Source: Candidatus Sivonenia alaskensis PMM_0068 (GTDB lineage Bacteria > Cyanobacteriota > Cyanobacteriia > Gloeobacterales > PMM-0068). Taken from it: a DNA stretch of 6,954 bases. The stretch covers positions 1 through 6,954 of the forward strand of contig CASBPW010000174.1 of assembly GCA_949127685.1 (NCBI GenBank), in the 5' to 3' direction. Below are positions 1-6,501 of the stretch, piece by piece (position 1 is the stretch's first letter; the number at the start of each line of letters is the position of its first letter). Under the pieces are notes generated by a model. The model had not been told where the DNA came from. It ran no database searches and saw nothing but the letters and a program-made list of their open reading frames with translations. The position numbers were made by a program, and so were the translations under genes.

Positions 1-711
1 ACCTACCCTGTCGTCGTTTTATTGCTGGCCGTTTTGATCTCAGGGGGCATGATTATCTTTGTGTTGCCCGTATTCAAAGGAGTCTTTAAGCAATTGGGAG
101 GAGAACTGCCTGCGCTGACTCAATTTCTCTTGAATCTGAGTGATGCGCTACGCAGCGTGACGGGATGGGTTACTATTATCGCTCTCGTCGCAGGATCGTA
201 TTTTGGCTTTAAGCAGATATACAGTACCCCAGGAGGACGTTTGTATATTGACAAGCTCACGCTCAATGTTCCTTTGTTTGGTGATCTGCTTCAGAAAGCA
301 GCGGTGGCTCGTTTCTGCCGCACCTTCGGAGCCCTAACTCGCTCTGGGGTTCCCATCCTCACCTCTATGGAGATTGTGCGGGATACGGCAGGCAATCAAG
401 TGATTGCAGAAGCAGTGGATAAAGCACGGGCTGTTATCCGGGAGGGGGGACAAATTGCTCCTACCCTCGCCAAAGAGAAAGTCTTTCCCTCCATGGCTGT
501 TCAAATGATGAGTGTTGGCGAAGAAACGGGGGAATTGGACAGTATGCTCGCCAAAGTAGCCGATTTCTATGAAATTGAAGTGGAATTGGCCGTGAAAGGT
601 TTGACTAGTTTGTTGGAACCGATCATGATCACGGTGCTTGGGGGCTTAGTCGGAACCATCCTCCTTTCGATGTACCTACCGCTCTTCACCGTATTTGACC
701 TGATCCAGTAG
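1..711 (+). CDS. pilC: Type IV pilus inner-membrane platform protein PilC, C-terminal part
   Basis: Partial gene: the open frame runs in from the left edge, and the 236 residues present are roughly the last 60% of a protein that is usually about 400 residues. PilC (GspF/T2SSF family) is the inner-membrane platform on which the PilB and PilT motors act to extend and retract type IV pili, which cyanobacteria use for motility and DNA uptake. The window opens in a membrane helix (TYPVVVLLLAVLISGG, residues 1-16 onward) that normally closes the first cytoplasmic T2SSF domain. A second helix lies near residues 52-72. The second T2SSF domain follows, with the family signatures ARFCRTFGALTRSGVPIL (about 103-120), VGEETGELDSML (about 172-183) and LEPIMITVLGG, then a last helix near the C-terminus. 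The first T2SSF domain and the start are outside the window. Neighbouring pilB/pilT cannot be seen. It converges on lpxD with only 14 bases between the stop codons. Confidence 0.95.
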   Translation, partial: TYPVVVLLLAVLISGGMIIFVLPVFKGVFKQLGGELPALTQFLLNLSDALRSVTGWVTIIALVAGSYFGFKQIYSTPGGRLYIDKLTLNVPLFGDLLQKAAVARFCRTFGALTRSGVPILTSMEIVRDTAGNQVIAEAVDKARAVIREGGQIAPTLAKEKVFPSMAVQMMSVGEETGELDSMLAKVADFYEIEVELAVKGLTSLLEPIMITVLGGLVGTILLSMYLPLFTVFDLIQ

Positions 712-725
712 TTTCGGTATTGCTC

Positions 726-1757
726 TTACTCTTTGTTGATCCGAGTCTCTAGAACTGCAAGGTTCTTCTTCAAGGCTCGGACATTTTTTTGTATTTCTGG
801 CAAGTATTTGAATGCTGCAGAATATTTCGCCCAAACTTTGAAGGGAACTTCAGGGTGACCCGCAATGGTACTTCCCGCCGCTACATTGCTATGGATGCCT
901 GTCCTTGCCGCCATAGTCACGCCCCGACCGATAGTGACATGTTCTCTGATGCCAACCTGGGCACCTACGGTCACATGACCTTCTAGGGTAGTCCCCCCGC
1001 CAATTCCCGTTCCGCTGGCAACCACGCAATGAGGGCCGATCGTACACCCATGAGAAATTTGGACGAGGTTATCGAGTTTTGTCCCTTGTCCAATCCGAGT
1101 TTCACCCAGGGCAGCCCGATCCACCGTGGAATTACAGCCAATTTCGACCCCATCCTCTAGGACAACCCAGCCCGTTTGAGGCATTTTGTACCAGGTCCCT
1201 TCTGGCGTAGGCACAAATCCAAAACCTTCACCGCCGATAGCTACGCCCTGTTGGATAAAGCAGTCTTGACCAATCTGGGTATAGTCATTAATAGAACAGT
1301 TGCTATGAATAACGGTTCTGGCGCCGATATTGACGTGGTTATAGACCGTAGTATTGGGGAAGATCACCACGTCATCTCCAAGGATAGTATTCTCTCCCAA
1401 CACAACATGGGCCCCTAGATAAACTCGTTCGCCCAAGCGAACTCCTTCTCCCAGGACTGCAGTAGGATGAATGCCCGGTTTGGGCAAACGAGCGCGATAG
1501 AAGAGATTGAGTACCTGGGCAAAAATCAAGCGGGGGGTAGGCGTACGAATTACATTGCCTCGAGGTACCGATACATCTGGTTTGGCAATGACCACTCCTG
1601 CTTGAGTAGTCTTCAGGACAGGATAGTACCTTTCATTTTCGATAAAACTAATTTGCTCAAGGGTAGCCTTCTCCAAACTAGCAGGACTTTGAATAACCCA
1701 AGTTCCATCTCCTTCATAGGTCAGTCCTAGTTGACTTGCTAATTCACGGAGATTCAT
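726..1757 (-). CDS. lpxD: UDP-3-O-acylglucosamine N-acyltransferase LpxD
   Basis: 343 residues, the usual length for LpxD. The enzyme moves a 3-hydroxyacyl chain from acyl-ACP onto the 2-amino group of UDP-3-O-acyl-glucosamine, the third committed step of lipid A synthesis, in the cytoplasm. Residues 1 to about 95 form the uridine-binding N-terminal domain. From about 97 to 300 the chain is a left-handed beta-helix of hexapeptide repeats (for example TAVLGEGVRLGERVYLGAHV). GGEGFGF (about 175-181) is a family signature. The His in QISHGCTIG (residue 236) matches the catalytic His of E. coli LpxD by context. A C-terminal helix (about 308-343) is typical of the trimer. AAGGAG at 1768-1773 lies 10 bases before ATG 1757 and 7 before an in-frame TTG at 1760, so translation could start one codon earlier. 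The ATG overlaps the stop of the upstream mini-frame (TGATG). Probably transcribed with chlP. Confidence 0.95.
   Translation of the reverse strand: MNLRELASQLGLTYEGDGTWVIQSPASLEKATLEQISFIENERYYPVLKTTQAGVVIAKPDVSVPRGNVIRTPTPRLIFAQVLNLFYRARLPKPGIHPTAVLGEGVRLGERVYLGAHVVLGENTILGDDVVIFPNTTVYNHVNIGARTVIHSNCSINDYTQIGQDCFIQQGVAIGGEGFGFVPTPEGTWYKMPQTGWVVLEDGVEIGCNSTVDRAALGETRIGQGTKLDNLVQISHGCTIGPHCVVASGTGIGGGTTLEGHVTVGAQVGIREHVTIGRGVTMAARTGIHSNVAAGSTIAGHPEVPFKVWAKYSAAFKYLPEIQKNVRALKKNLAVLETRINKE
740..790 (+). terminator. Possible intrinsic terminator of pilC, inside the 3' end of lpxD
   Basis: On the + strand, 29 bases after the pilC stop, TCCGAGTCT (740-748) pairs with AGGCTCGGA (773-781) over nine base pairs with one G-U. 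A second perfect five-pair hairpin, AGAAC/GTTCT (751-755 with 762-766), lies in its loop. A run of seven T follows at 784-790. That is the stem-plus-U-tract layout of a Rho-independent terminator. The same bases encode the last residues of LpxD on the other strand; the T run is the lysine-rich QKNV stretch. The U-tract could therefore be a coding coincidence. No folding energy was computed. Confidence 0.4.
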
Positions 1758-1891
1758 CAATTCAAAGCTCCTTCTATTTGAATGGCGTGTAGCGCCTTAA
1801 GTGCTTCTTTCAAATCCTCACCATTTAGGGCAACCCACTCCCTACCGGGCTACCAAGTATTTTCCTTCGGATCTAACCAATATTTACGCAT
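1757..1891 (-). pseudogene. Interrupted small reading frame between chlP and lpxD
   Basis: The chlP-lpxD gap holds a frame that begins ATG at 1891, reads MRKYWLDPKENTW, meets TAG at 1852-1850, then continues PGREWVALNGEDLKEA and on for 30 codons. It ends at TGA 1759-1757, whose last base is the A of the lpxD ATG. A one-base TGATG overlap is typical of translational coupling, and the lpxD ribosome site sits inside this frame, which suggests a real small gene stood here. A short ATG at 1919 in another frame (MEDFDLVSHYA, then TAA at 1886-1884) could be its displaced N-terminus, which would imply a frameshift as well as the nonsense codon. The pattern KY..DP...TW..GR..W faintly resembles the DNA-binding tail of H-NS-like proteins, but this is too short to assign. 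The frame could also be chance open sequence. Confidence 0.35.
1768..1773 (-). promoter_or_regulatory. Ribosome binding site of lpxD
   Basis: AAGGAG on the - strand, 10 bases before ATG 1757 and 7 before the alternative TTG 1760. It fixes the start of LpxD to one of these two adjacent codons. It lies within the last codons of the interrupted mini-frame upstream. Confidence 0.7.
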
Positions 1892-1927
1892 AATGTGACA
1901 CCAGATCAAAATCTTCCATGGCGTCAA

Positions 1928-3130
1928 CTAACGGCGGGTAGGAGCTAGAGCGTTGCCTCTCAGCAAAGAGCCTATCGTCTTAGCGGTTATCTTCATCTGA
2001 ATCAAAGGATTAGCAGGGACTACTGTTTTGTACAGGTAGCTATCAAAGGTTAGCTTCTGTACATGGTAATCCGCACACATCTCGACAAAAGCTTCCCGGC
2101 TCGCATCACTCTTGTAAAAGACATTCTGCAAAATAGCAAGGACTTTGTAGGTCAAGCCGTAACTCTTATCCCAGCGTCGGATATATTCTTTAAGCTGTGC
2201 TTCGGTGGGGATTTTACCGCCGTCTGCTAGCTCTACTACGAGTTCTGCAGCCATGCGACCTGATTTAGCGGCAAAATAAATTCCTTCGCCAGAGGACTTG
2301 GTGACATAGCCTGCAGCATCTCCCACAAGCATGCAGCGTTCTACTACCCGACGGGGACGGGGACATTCAGGCAGGGGATGAGCTTCTACTTTAATCAGCT
2401 CTCCTCCCTCAATTTTGCTACCTACCCGGGCCCGCAGCGCTTTCTGCATTCCCTGAAGGCCATCTTTATTGGGGAACATAGTGCCTGTCCCGGCTGCCAC
2501 ATGGTCACACTTAGGGAAAACCCAGGCATAGAAATCAGGAGAGACATCGGATCCGAGGTACATTTCGGCCCGTTCCTCGTAGTATTTCATTTTTTCTGGG
2601 GGCAGTTTAATGCGTTCTTGATAAGCCAGGGCATAGGGAACATCTCCTGCATCTATGGCCTTAGCTACTTTCGAGTGAAAACCATCGGCTCCAATGATCA
2701 TATCCGCTTCAATTTCGTAGGTTTCGCCTGTTTTGGGATTGCGAACCGTCAGGATATTGGGCGTTCCGACTTTGATACCCAAAACAACAACTTCTCGAAG
2801 GTCTGCCCCAAATTCTGCAGCCCGATTCCTGAGATAGCTATCAAACACTTCTCTGCGGACCATGCCAATAAATTCACCAGGTTTGTCTAGATTGATCGGC
2901 ACATCAATATTGGAAGGCGAGATCATGTTCATCTTGCGCACGCGGCGGTCAATGATATCGGTAGGCAAATTAAACTCATCCACCATACAGATGGGAATAG
3001 CACCACCACAAGGCTTGGAGTTTTTTAAATTGCGCTCCAGCAAATAGGTTTTATGCCCTGCTTTTGCCAAAGTTTCCGCTGCACTAGACCCCGCAGGCCC
3101 AGATCCGACAACTGCTACGCGGAGTGTCAC
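1928..3130 (-). CDS. chlP: Geranylgeranyl diphosphate/chlorophyll reductase ChlP
   Basis: 400 residues, close to known cyanobacterial ChlP proteins. It reduces three double bonds of geranylgeranyl diphosphate, or of geranylgeranyl-chlorophyll, with NADPH. This supplies phytyl for chlorophyll a, tocopherol and phylloquinone, and the enzyme acts at the membrane. The N-terminus LRVAVVGSGPAGSSAAE carries the Rossmann FAD motif GxGxxG (residues 9-14), with the acidic end of the second strand at LLER (30-33). KPCGGAIPICMVDEF (39-53) is diagnostic of the ChlP branch. MIIGADGFHSKVAK (about 144-157) and LVGDAAGYVTKSSGEGIYFA (268-287) are the later FAD-binding motifs. The start is GTG at 3130, supported by AGGAG eight bases upstream and by the family's M-x-LRVAVVG beginning. 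It is the first gene of a likely leftward transcript running through to lpxD, and it diverges from the MFS gene. No truncation or missing motif is visible. Confidence 0.97.
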   Translation of the reverse strand: MTLRVAVVGSGPAGSSAAETLAKAGHKTYLLERNLKNSKPCGGAIPICMVDEFNLPTDIIDRRVRKMNMISPSNIDVPINLDKPGEFIGMVRREVFDSYLRNRAAEFGADLREVVVLGIKVGTPNILTVRNPKTGETYEIEADMIIGADGFHSKVAKAIDAGDVPYALAYQERIKLPPEKMKYYEERAEMYLGSDVSPDFYAWVFPKCDHVAAGTGTMFPNKDGLQGMQKALRARVGSKIEGGELIKVEAHPLPECPRPRRVVERCMLVGDAAGYVTKSSGEGIYFAAKSGRMAAELVVELADGGKIPTEAQLKEYIRRWDKSYGLTYKVLAILQNVFYKSDASREAFVEMCADYHVQKLTFDSYLYKTVVPANPLIQMKITAKTIGSLLRGNALAPTRR

Positions 3131-3138
3131 TATATGCT

Positions 3139-3143
3139 CTCCT
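3139..3143 (-). promoter_or_regulatory. Ribosome binding site of chlP (supports GTG start)
   Basis: AGGAG on the - strand with eight bases to GTG 3130. Together with the conserved N-terminus this decides for the GTG start, as there is no in-frame ATG nearby. Confidence 0.7.
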
Positions 3144-3163
3144 GGTCATTCCCAACAGGTGGG

Positions 3164-3169
3164 ATTTTA
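3164..3169 (-). promoter_or_regulatory. Possible -10 element of chlP promoter
   Basis: TAAAAT on the - strand matches five of six positions of the -10 consensus. It would place the transcript start near 3157, giving a leader of about 27 bases that includes the AGGAG. The expected -35 position (3187-3192 read on the - strand, TATCAA) matches poorly, so this would be an activator-dependent promoter or a false hit. Confidence 0.2.
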
Positions 3170-3303
3170 TGACGATTTCAGGGGCATTGATACCAACGAG
3201 CCTCCAAATTAATGATTCGTAAAGGTTCTACACTCTTTCTGAAGGGGGGCACGAAATAATCCAATCCGGAGCCAAAGCCCAACTTCACTATGTAGTATGC
3301 TTG

Positions 3304-3309
3304 TATTAT
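3304..3309 (+). promoter_or_regulatory. Possible -10 element of the MFS gene
   Basis: TATTAT on the + strand lies seven bases before the GGAGG ribosome site. Transcription from it would begin almost at that site and leave a very short leader. No good -35 is seen at the right distance (ACTTCA at 3282-3287, 16-base spacing). TAGTAT at 3293-3298 is an alternative. Evidence is weak. Confidence 0.15.
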
Positions 3310-3315
3310 AAAACT

Positions 3316-3320
3316 GGAGG
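3316..3320 (+). promoter_or_regulatory. Ribosome binding site selecting a TTG start
   Basis: GGAGG with six bases to TTG 3327. An in-frame TAA at 3309-3311 prevents any earlier start, and the next in-frame Met is over 100 codons downstream, past three membrane helices. TTG 3327 is therefore the likely initiation codon. Confidence 0.7.
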
Positions 3321-3326
3321 GCACCT

Positions 3327-4595
3327 TTGCAGCTCTTTTCCACACTCGATCTGCCCATTAAGCGCAATCTAAGGATACTTCTCGCTTCGAGTTTATTATT
3401 TTGGGCGGGGATCGGTTCTTTGCTACCCACGCTTTCCTTATACGTGCAATCCATTGGGGGCAATGATCAAGAGATTGGCTTAGTGAGCGGTGCTTTTGCC
3501 ATTGGGCTCTTGGGCTCGCGAGCATGGTTAGGACGCTTGGCAGACCAGCAAAGTCGCAAGTTAGTCCTTCTCATCGGTTTCAGCGTTGCAACCATTGCTC
3601 CTTTAGGCTATCTATTCGTACAGTCCATTCCTTGGCTGATAGCGATTCGCATATTCCACGGTGTTTGTATTGCTGCTTTTGCTACCGCCTATATGTCTCT
3701 GGTCGTAGACCTATCTCCCCCGAAGAATCGGGGAGAATTGATTGGCTATATGACCTTGGGCAACCCAATCGGGACAGCAATCGGACCCGCGCTTGGAGGC
3801 TTTATCCAACAAAGTTGGGGAAATTCTCCTCTATTTGTAATGGCTGCAGGATTCAGTGGACTTGGTCTTGTCTTGGCGACCCAAGTTCAAGCTCCTGCAC
3901 TCCCTATTGAACCTAACCCACTAGCCTATGAATCATCCTGGCAATTGCTCAGCGGTCCACGTCTGCGGGTTCCCACCTTAGTCTTTCTTTTGATTGGTCT
4001 GGCTTTTGGAACGTTAGCCACCTTCGTCCCTTTGTTCATTAAAAGTACCTCTGTGGATTTAAATCCAGGATTGTTCTATACTGCTGCGGCCCTAGGGGGC
4101 TTTGGGGTCCGATTAGTCGTTGGCAGGGCCTCGGACCGCTTCGGACGCGGCTTACCAATCACGCTTAGCCTGATACTTTATACACTAGCCATGTTCTTGA
4201 TATGGTCCGCCCACAGTCCCTTCCACTTTCTCTGTGCCGGACTGATTGAAGGGAGCGCTGCAGGCATATTAATTCCCACCATTTCTGCACTGATTGCTGA
4301 CCGTGCTCGTCCTCAAGAAAGAGGTCGCCTGTTTGGACTTTGCTTGATCGGTTTTGACTTAGGCATTGCGATTTCCGGCCCTCTACTCGGTTCGGTCGGT
4401 TCGTCTCTTGGCCTCGATTACCGCAATATGTTTGCAGTAGCAGCAGGACTTGCTTTCTTAAGCTTATTGACTTTTATTACTCAGTCCAGCAAAACACTAT
4501 CCGATTCTATTCAGTTTGCCTTTGGGCGAGGTAAAGATGCCTATGCTATCGCTATCGAAGGCGAACTTAATTACTCTTTGAAAAAGATCTCATAG
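3327..4595 (+). CDS. Major facilitator superfamily transporter, 12 TM helices
   Basis: 422 residues, typical MFS length. It is a secondary carrier of the inner membrane. Hydrophobic segments fit twelve helices near residues 15-40, 48-67, 78-98, 100-122, 136-160, 167-186, 214-238, 247-266, 275-293, 298-323, 335-356 and 366-386, with a hydrophilic tail of about 35 residues. MFS motif A is visible between helices 2 and 3 (GRLADQQSRK, 69-78) and as its half-repeat between helices 8 and 9 (GRASDRFGRG, 266-275). The helix 5 sequence GTAIGPALGG (149-158) resembles motif C of drug:proton antiporters, so export of a small molecule is more likely than uptake, but the substrate is unknown. Translation starts at TTG 3327 behind GGAGG. 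It diverges from chlP, and its last 25 bases overlap the end of the PIG-L gene on the other strand. Confidence 0.9.
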   Translation: MQLFSTLDLPIKRNLRILLASSLLFWAGIGSLLPTLSLYVQSIGGNDQEIGLVSGAFAIGLLGSRAWLGRLADQQSRKLVLLIGFSVATIAPLGYLFVQSIPWLIAIRIFHGVCIAAFATAYMSLVVDLSPPKNRGELIGYMTLGNPIGTAIGPALGGFIQQSWGNSPLFVMAAGFSGLGLVLATQVQAPALPIEPNPLAYESSWQLLSGPRLRVPTLVFLLIGLAFGTLATFVPLFIKSTSVDLNPGLFYTAAALGGFGVRLVVGRASDRFGRGLPITLSLILYTLAMFLIWSAHSPFHFLCAGLIEGSAAGILIPTISALIADRARPQERGRLFGLCLIGFDLGIAISGPLLGSVGSSLGLDYRNMFAVAAGLAFLSLLTFITQSSKTLSDSIQFAFGRGKDAYAIAIEGELNYSLKKIS

Positions 4596-5311
4596 GGCGT
4601 CATGAAACGGTCTAAAAACCCCTGAGGAAAGGTCTGCGAAACATAGGCAGAAATTGCTTTTTTCTTACGGGCTTGAGCCACACCAATGAAGAGCCGATAG
4701 ACTCCAGCCAGTTCTTGCGGTTTGAGGTCGACAAAAGGTAGAGCATGCCACAAGATCCAAACAGGATATTGCAGCAGATCAATTTCCAAATCTGTCTCCA
4801 AATTGGCCTGGGCAATGGCTGCTTTCACCAGTTCATACGTCGCTTCATGATCACCCCCATCATGACGGTCCTGGCGGTGAGGGACATAAACTTCTTGGGG
4901 TTTATGGGTCAGAATCAACTGAGTCAGGTGGCTAATTAAGTCTTCTCTAGGCTTATCTTCTAGCGTACGCAGCCCACCATCGGGCTGGTCTAAAAAAAAC
5001 GTATTGGCAGAGTTAACTCCCAACATATCCAAGGCAACGGTGGCCTCTTGCCTACGAACAGCTGCAGCCTCAGAAACAGGTGATTTGGCCCCGTTCGTCA
5101 AAAAAACGACGGTGACTGGAATGTCTGCATCACGCTTTAAGGCAATTACACCAGCACAACCCAAAGTCTCATCATCCTGGTGAGGAGAAAATATCATCGC
5201 TGGTTTCTGGTTCAGTGTGAGCGATTTACTACTAAGCAGTAGACCCTTAAACAGCAAGTTGCTGTAGACCGTTCGAGGACTAAACCCAAGGAATTTTTTC
5301 AAAGACTGCAT
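4571..5311 (-). CDS. PIG-L/LmbE family N-acetylglucosaminyl deacetylase
   Basis: 246 residues with a PIG-L fold. This family of zinc enzymes removes the acetyl group from N-acetylglucosaminyl conjugates, as in GPI anchors, mycothiol and bacillithiol. FSPHQDDETLGCAG (41-54) is the family's metal motif, normally PHPDDE. H44 and D47 are the expected zinc ligands, and the second Asp of the pair is the likely general base region. RRQEA (86-90) and PDGGL (110-114) are further family signatures. VPHRQDRHDGGDHEATYELV (143-162) holds the third ligand, H155, and has two extra glycines within the usual HPDH pattern. YPVW (182-185) follows. There is no signal peptide, so it is probably cytoplasmic. ATG 5311 has GAGG only a few bases away; an in-frame TAG just upstream rules out an earlier start. 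It lies 23 bases after the glycosyltransferase, probably in one transcript. Confidence 0.88.
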   Translation of the reverse strand: MQSLKKFLGFSPRTVYSNLLFKGLLLSSKSLTLNQKPAMIFSPHQDDETLGCAGVIALKRDADIPVTVVFLTNGAKSPVSEAAAVRRQEATVALDMLGVNSANTFFLDQPDGGLRTLEDKPREDLISHLTQLILTHKPQEVYVPHRQDRHDGGDHEATYELVKAAIAQANLETDLEIDLLQYPVWILWHALPFVDLKPQELAGVYRLFIGVAQARKKKAISAYVSQTFPQGFLDRFMTPYEIFFKE

Positions 5312-5334
5312 TCTCCTCTATGGTCTACACCGAG

Positions 5335-6435
5335 CTACAGCACAGAATTCAAGACTCGCTCAACCACCGCAATATAGGAAGCGGCAATCCGGTTACGGCG
5401 AAAGTGAAGGAGATACTCTTGAGCATGGACACGATATTCGGACAAACGTTCTGGGTGATGCAACAAGTTAGACAACTTTTTGGCTAGGTCCTGTACATCT
5501 TCGCTGATAAAAGTTTCTCCACAAGGACCGATAGCTTCTGGCAAACCTCCTTGCGCAGAACCCAGCACCACACAACCACAGGCAATCCCTTCTAGGGCGA
5601 CGATTCCAAAAGCTTCAAAGGGACGAGAAGGAACCACCATAATGCGATGGTCATTTAGGAGGTGGACAAGTTTCAAACCCGTTTTCTCACCGACAAAATG
5701 AACCTGAGAGCCAATACCCAAGTCTTGAGCCAAGCGGCGAAAGTTTTTTTCCAAAATACCGGTACCAATAACGGTGAGACGAGGAGTTAAGGCTTGTTCT
5801 TGAAGCAGCTTTAAAGCTTTGAACAACAAATCCAGCCCTTTTTGATGATCCAAGCGGCCCAGAAAAACGAGATCAAGGGGCCGTTCCATCTCAGGCATTT
5901 CAAAAAACAAATCATCCTGGTAAGGGTTGGGTACCACGGTATAGGGAGTATTTAGTTGTTTTGCCAGAGCATGGCTAACAGAGATATTTTCTACGCGGCG
6001 GAGTACACGATTCTTGAAAGGTTCCTGCCAAGCAAACAAACTCTTACTGGGCGAGTATTGACCATGGTGAACCACAATAGCAGGCTTATGAATCACCAGT
6101 AGAGGCCAAGCAGCCCTCAGACTATTGCTGTTGTGGATTAGGAAAAGATCACACCACCGGACTAAGTCAAGGGTCTGTAAAAGATTTGGACGGCGGATGA
6201 TATCGAAAGGAAAATCAGTCAGATGATTCTGGTCTACAGGGGTCTGGGTAATGACTTTTATGTTGTATCCCTGCTTGGTGAGCTCTTCAGCCATAATTAA
6301 GGCAACAGTCTCAATACCGCCAACACTGGGATAGAACCGATGGGATGAAATCAAAATCTTTTGCTTTCCAGAAGCTAAACGTGGGTTAATGATCTGTTGT
6401 TGACGAGCAGACCAGTATACGAATTTATCAATCAC
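5335..6435 (-). CDS. GT4-family glycosyltransferase
   Basis: 366 residues, two Rossmann domains of the GT-B fold. Retaining GT4 enzymes transfer a sugar from a nucleotide donor. The N-terminal acceptor domain begins KILISSHRFYPSVGGIETVA (26-45), whose glycine loop contacts the donor phosphate. The donor domain starts near 187 with DLVFLGRLDHQKGLDLL (188-204), where R194 and K199 are the usual phosphate-binding residues. EAFGIVALE (274-282) is the EX7E motif, and GGLPEAI (296-302) follows it. About 25 residues precede the typical GT4 start, an extension with no recognised function. The start is GTG 6435, preceded by weak AGGG; an in-frame TGA lies four codons upstream, so no earlier start is possible. 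With the PIG-L enzyme next in the operon, the donor may be UDP-GlcNAc, but that is inference. The acceptor is unknown. Confidence 0.9.
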   Translation of the reverse strand: MIDKFVYWSARQQQIINPRLASGKQKILISSHRFYPSVGGIETVALIMAEELTKQGYNIKVITQTPVDQNHLTDFPFDIIRRPNLLQTLDLVRWCDLFLIHNSNSLRAAWPLLVIHKPAIVVHHGQYSPSKSLFAWQEPFKNRVLRRVENISVSHALAKQLNTPYTVVPNPYQDDLFFEMPEMERPLDLVFLGRLDHQKGLDLLFKALKLLQEQALTPRLTVIGTGILEKNFRRLAQDLGIGSQVHFVGEKTGLKLVHLLNDHRIMVVPSRPFEAFGIVALEGIACGCVVLGSAQGGLPEAIGPCGETFISEDVQDLAKKLSNLLHHPERLSEYRVHAQEYLLHFRRNRIAASYIAVVERVLNSVL

Positions 6436-6501
6436 AACCCTGACTCACGCTATTAGAAATCAGTACAAATTCTCACTATGGACAGCAAACTCATAAGCAA
6501 T

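Noticed and set aside
2378..2890. 170-codon open frame on the + strand
   Set aside because: It lies wholly antisense to chlP, whose protein is clearly conserved. Its translation is rich in Phe, Ile and Cys with no recognisable motif, as expected of a mirror frame.
3220..3232. NtcA-like site (GTA...TAC) upstream of chlP
   Set aside because: On the - strand the spacing is seven bases, while the NtcA consensus is GTA-N8-TAC, and no matching -10 lies at the usual distance.
3209..3463. 84-codon open frame on the - strand upstream of chlP
   Set aside because: Half of it is antisense to the MFS N-terminus. It has no protein-like motif and no good ribosome site was noted.
3524..3910. 128-codon open frame on the + strand
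   Set aside because: It is an alternative frame inside the MFS gene. Its Arg/Ser/Cys-rich product has no membrane helices or family features.
4633..4663. Possible terminator for the MFS gene (TCTGC/GCAGA then six T)
   Set aside because: The stem is only five pairs with a nine-base loop, and the T run is six bases away from it. It sits in PIG-L coding sequence and is too weak to call.
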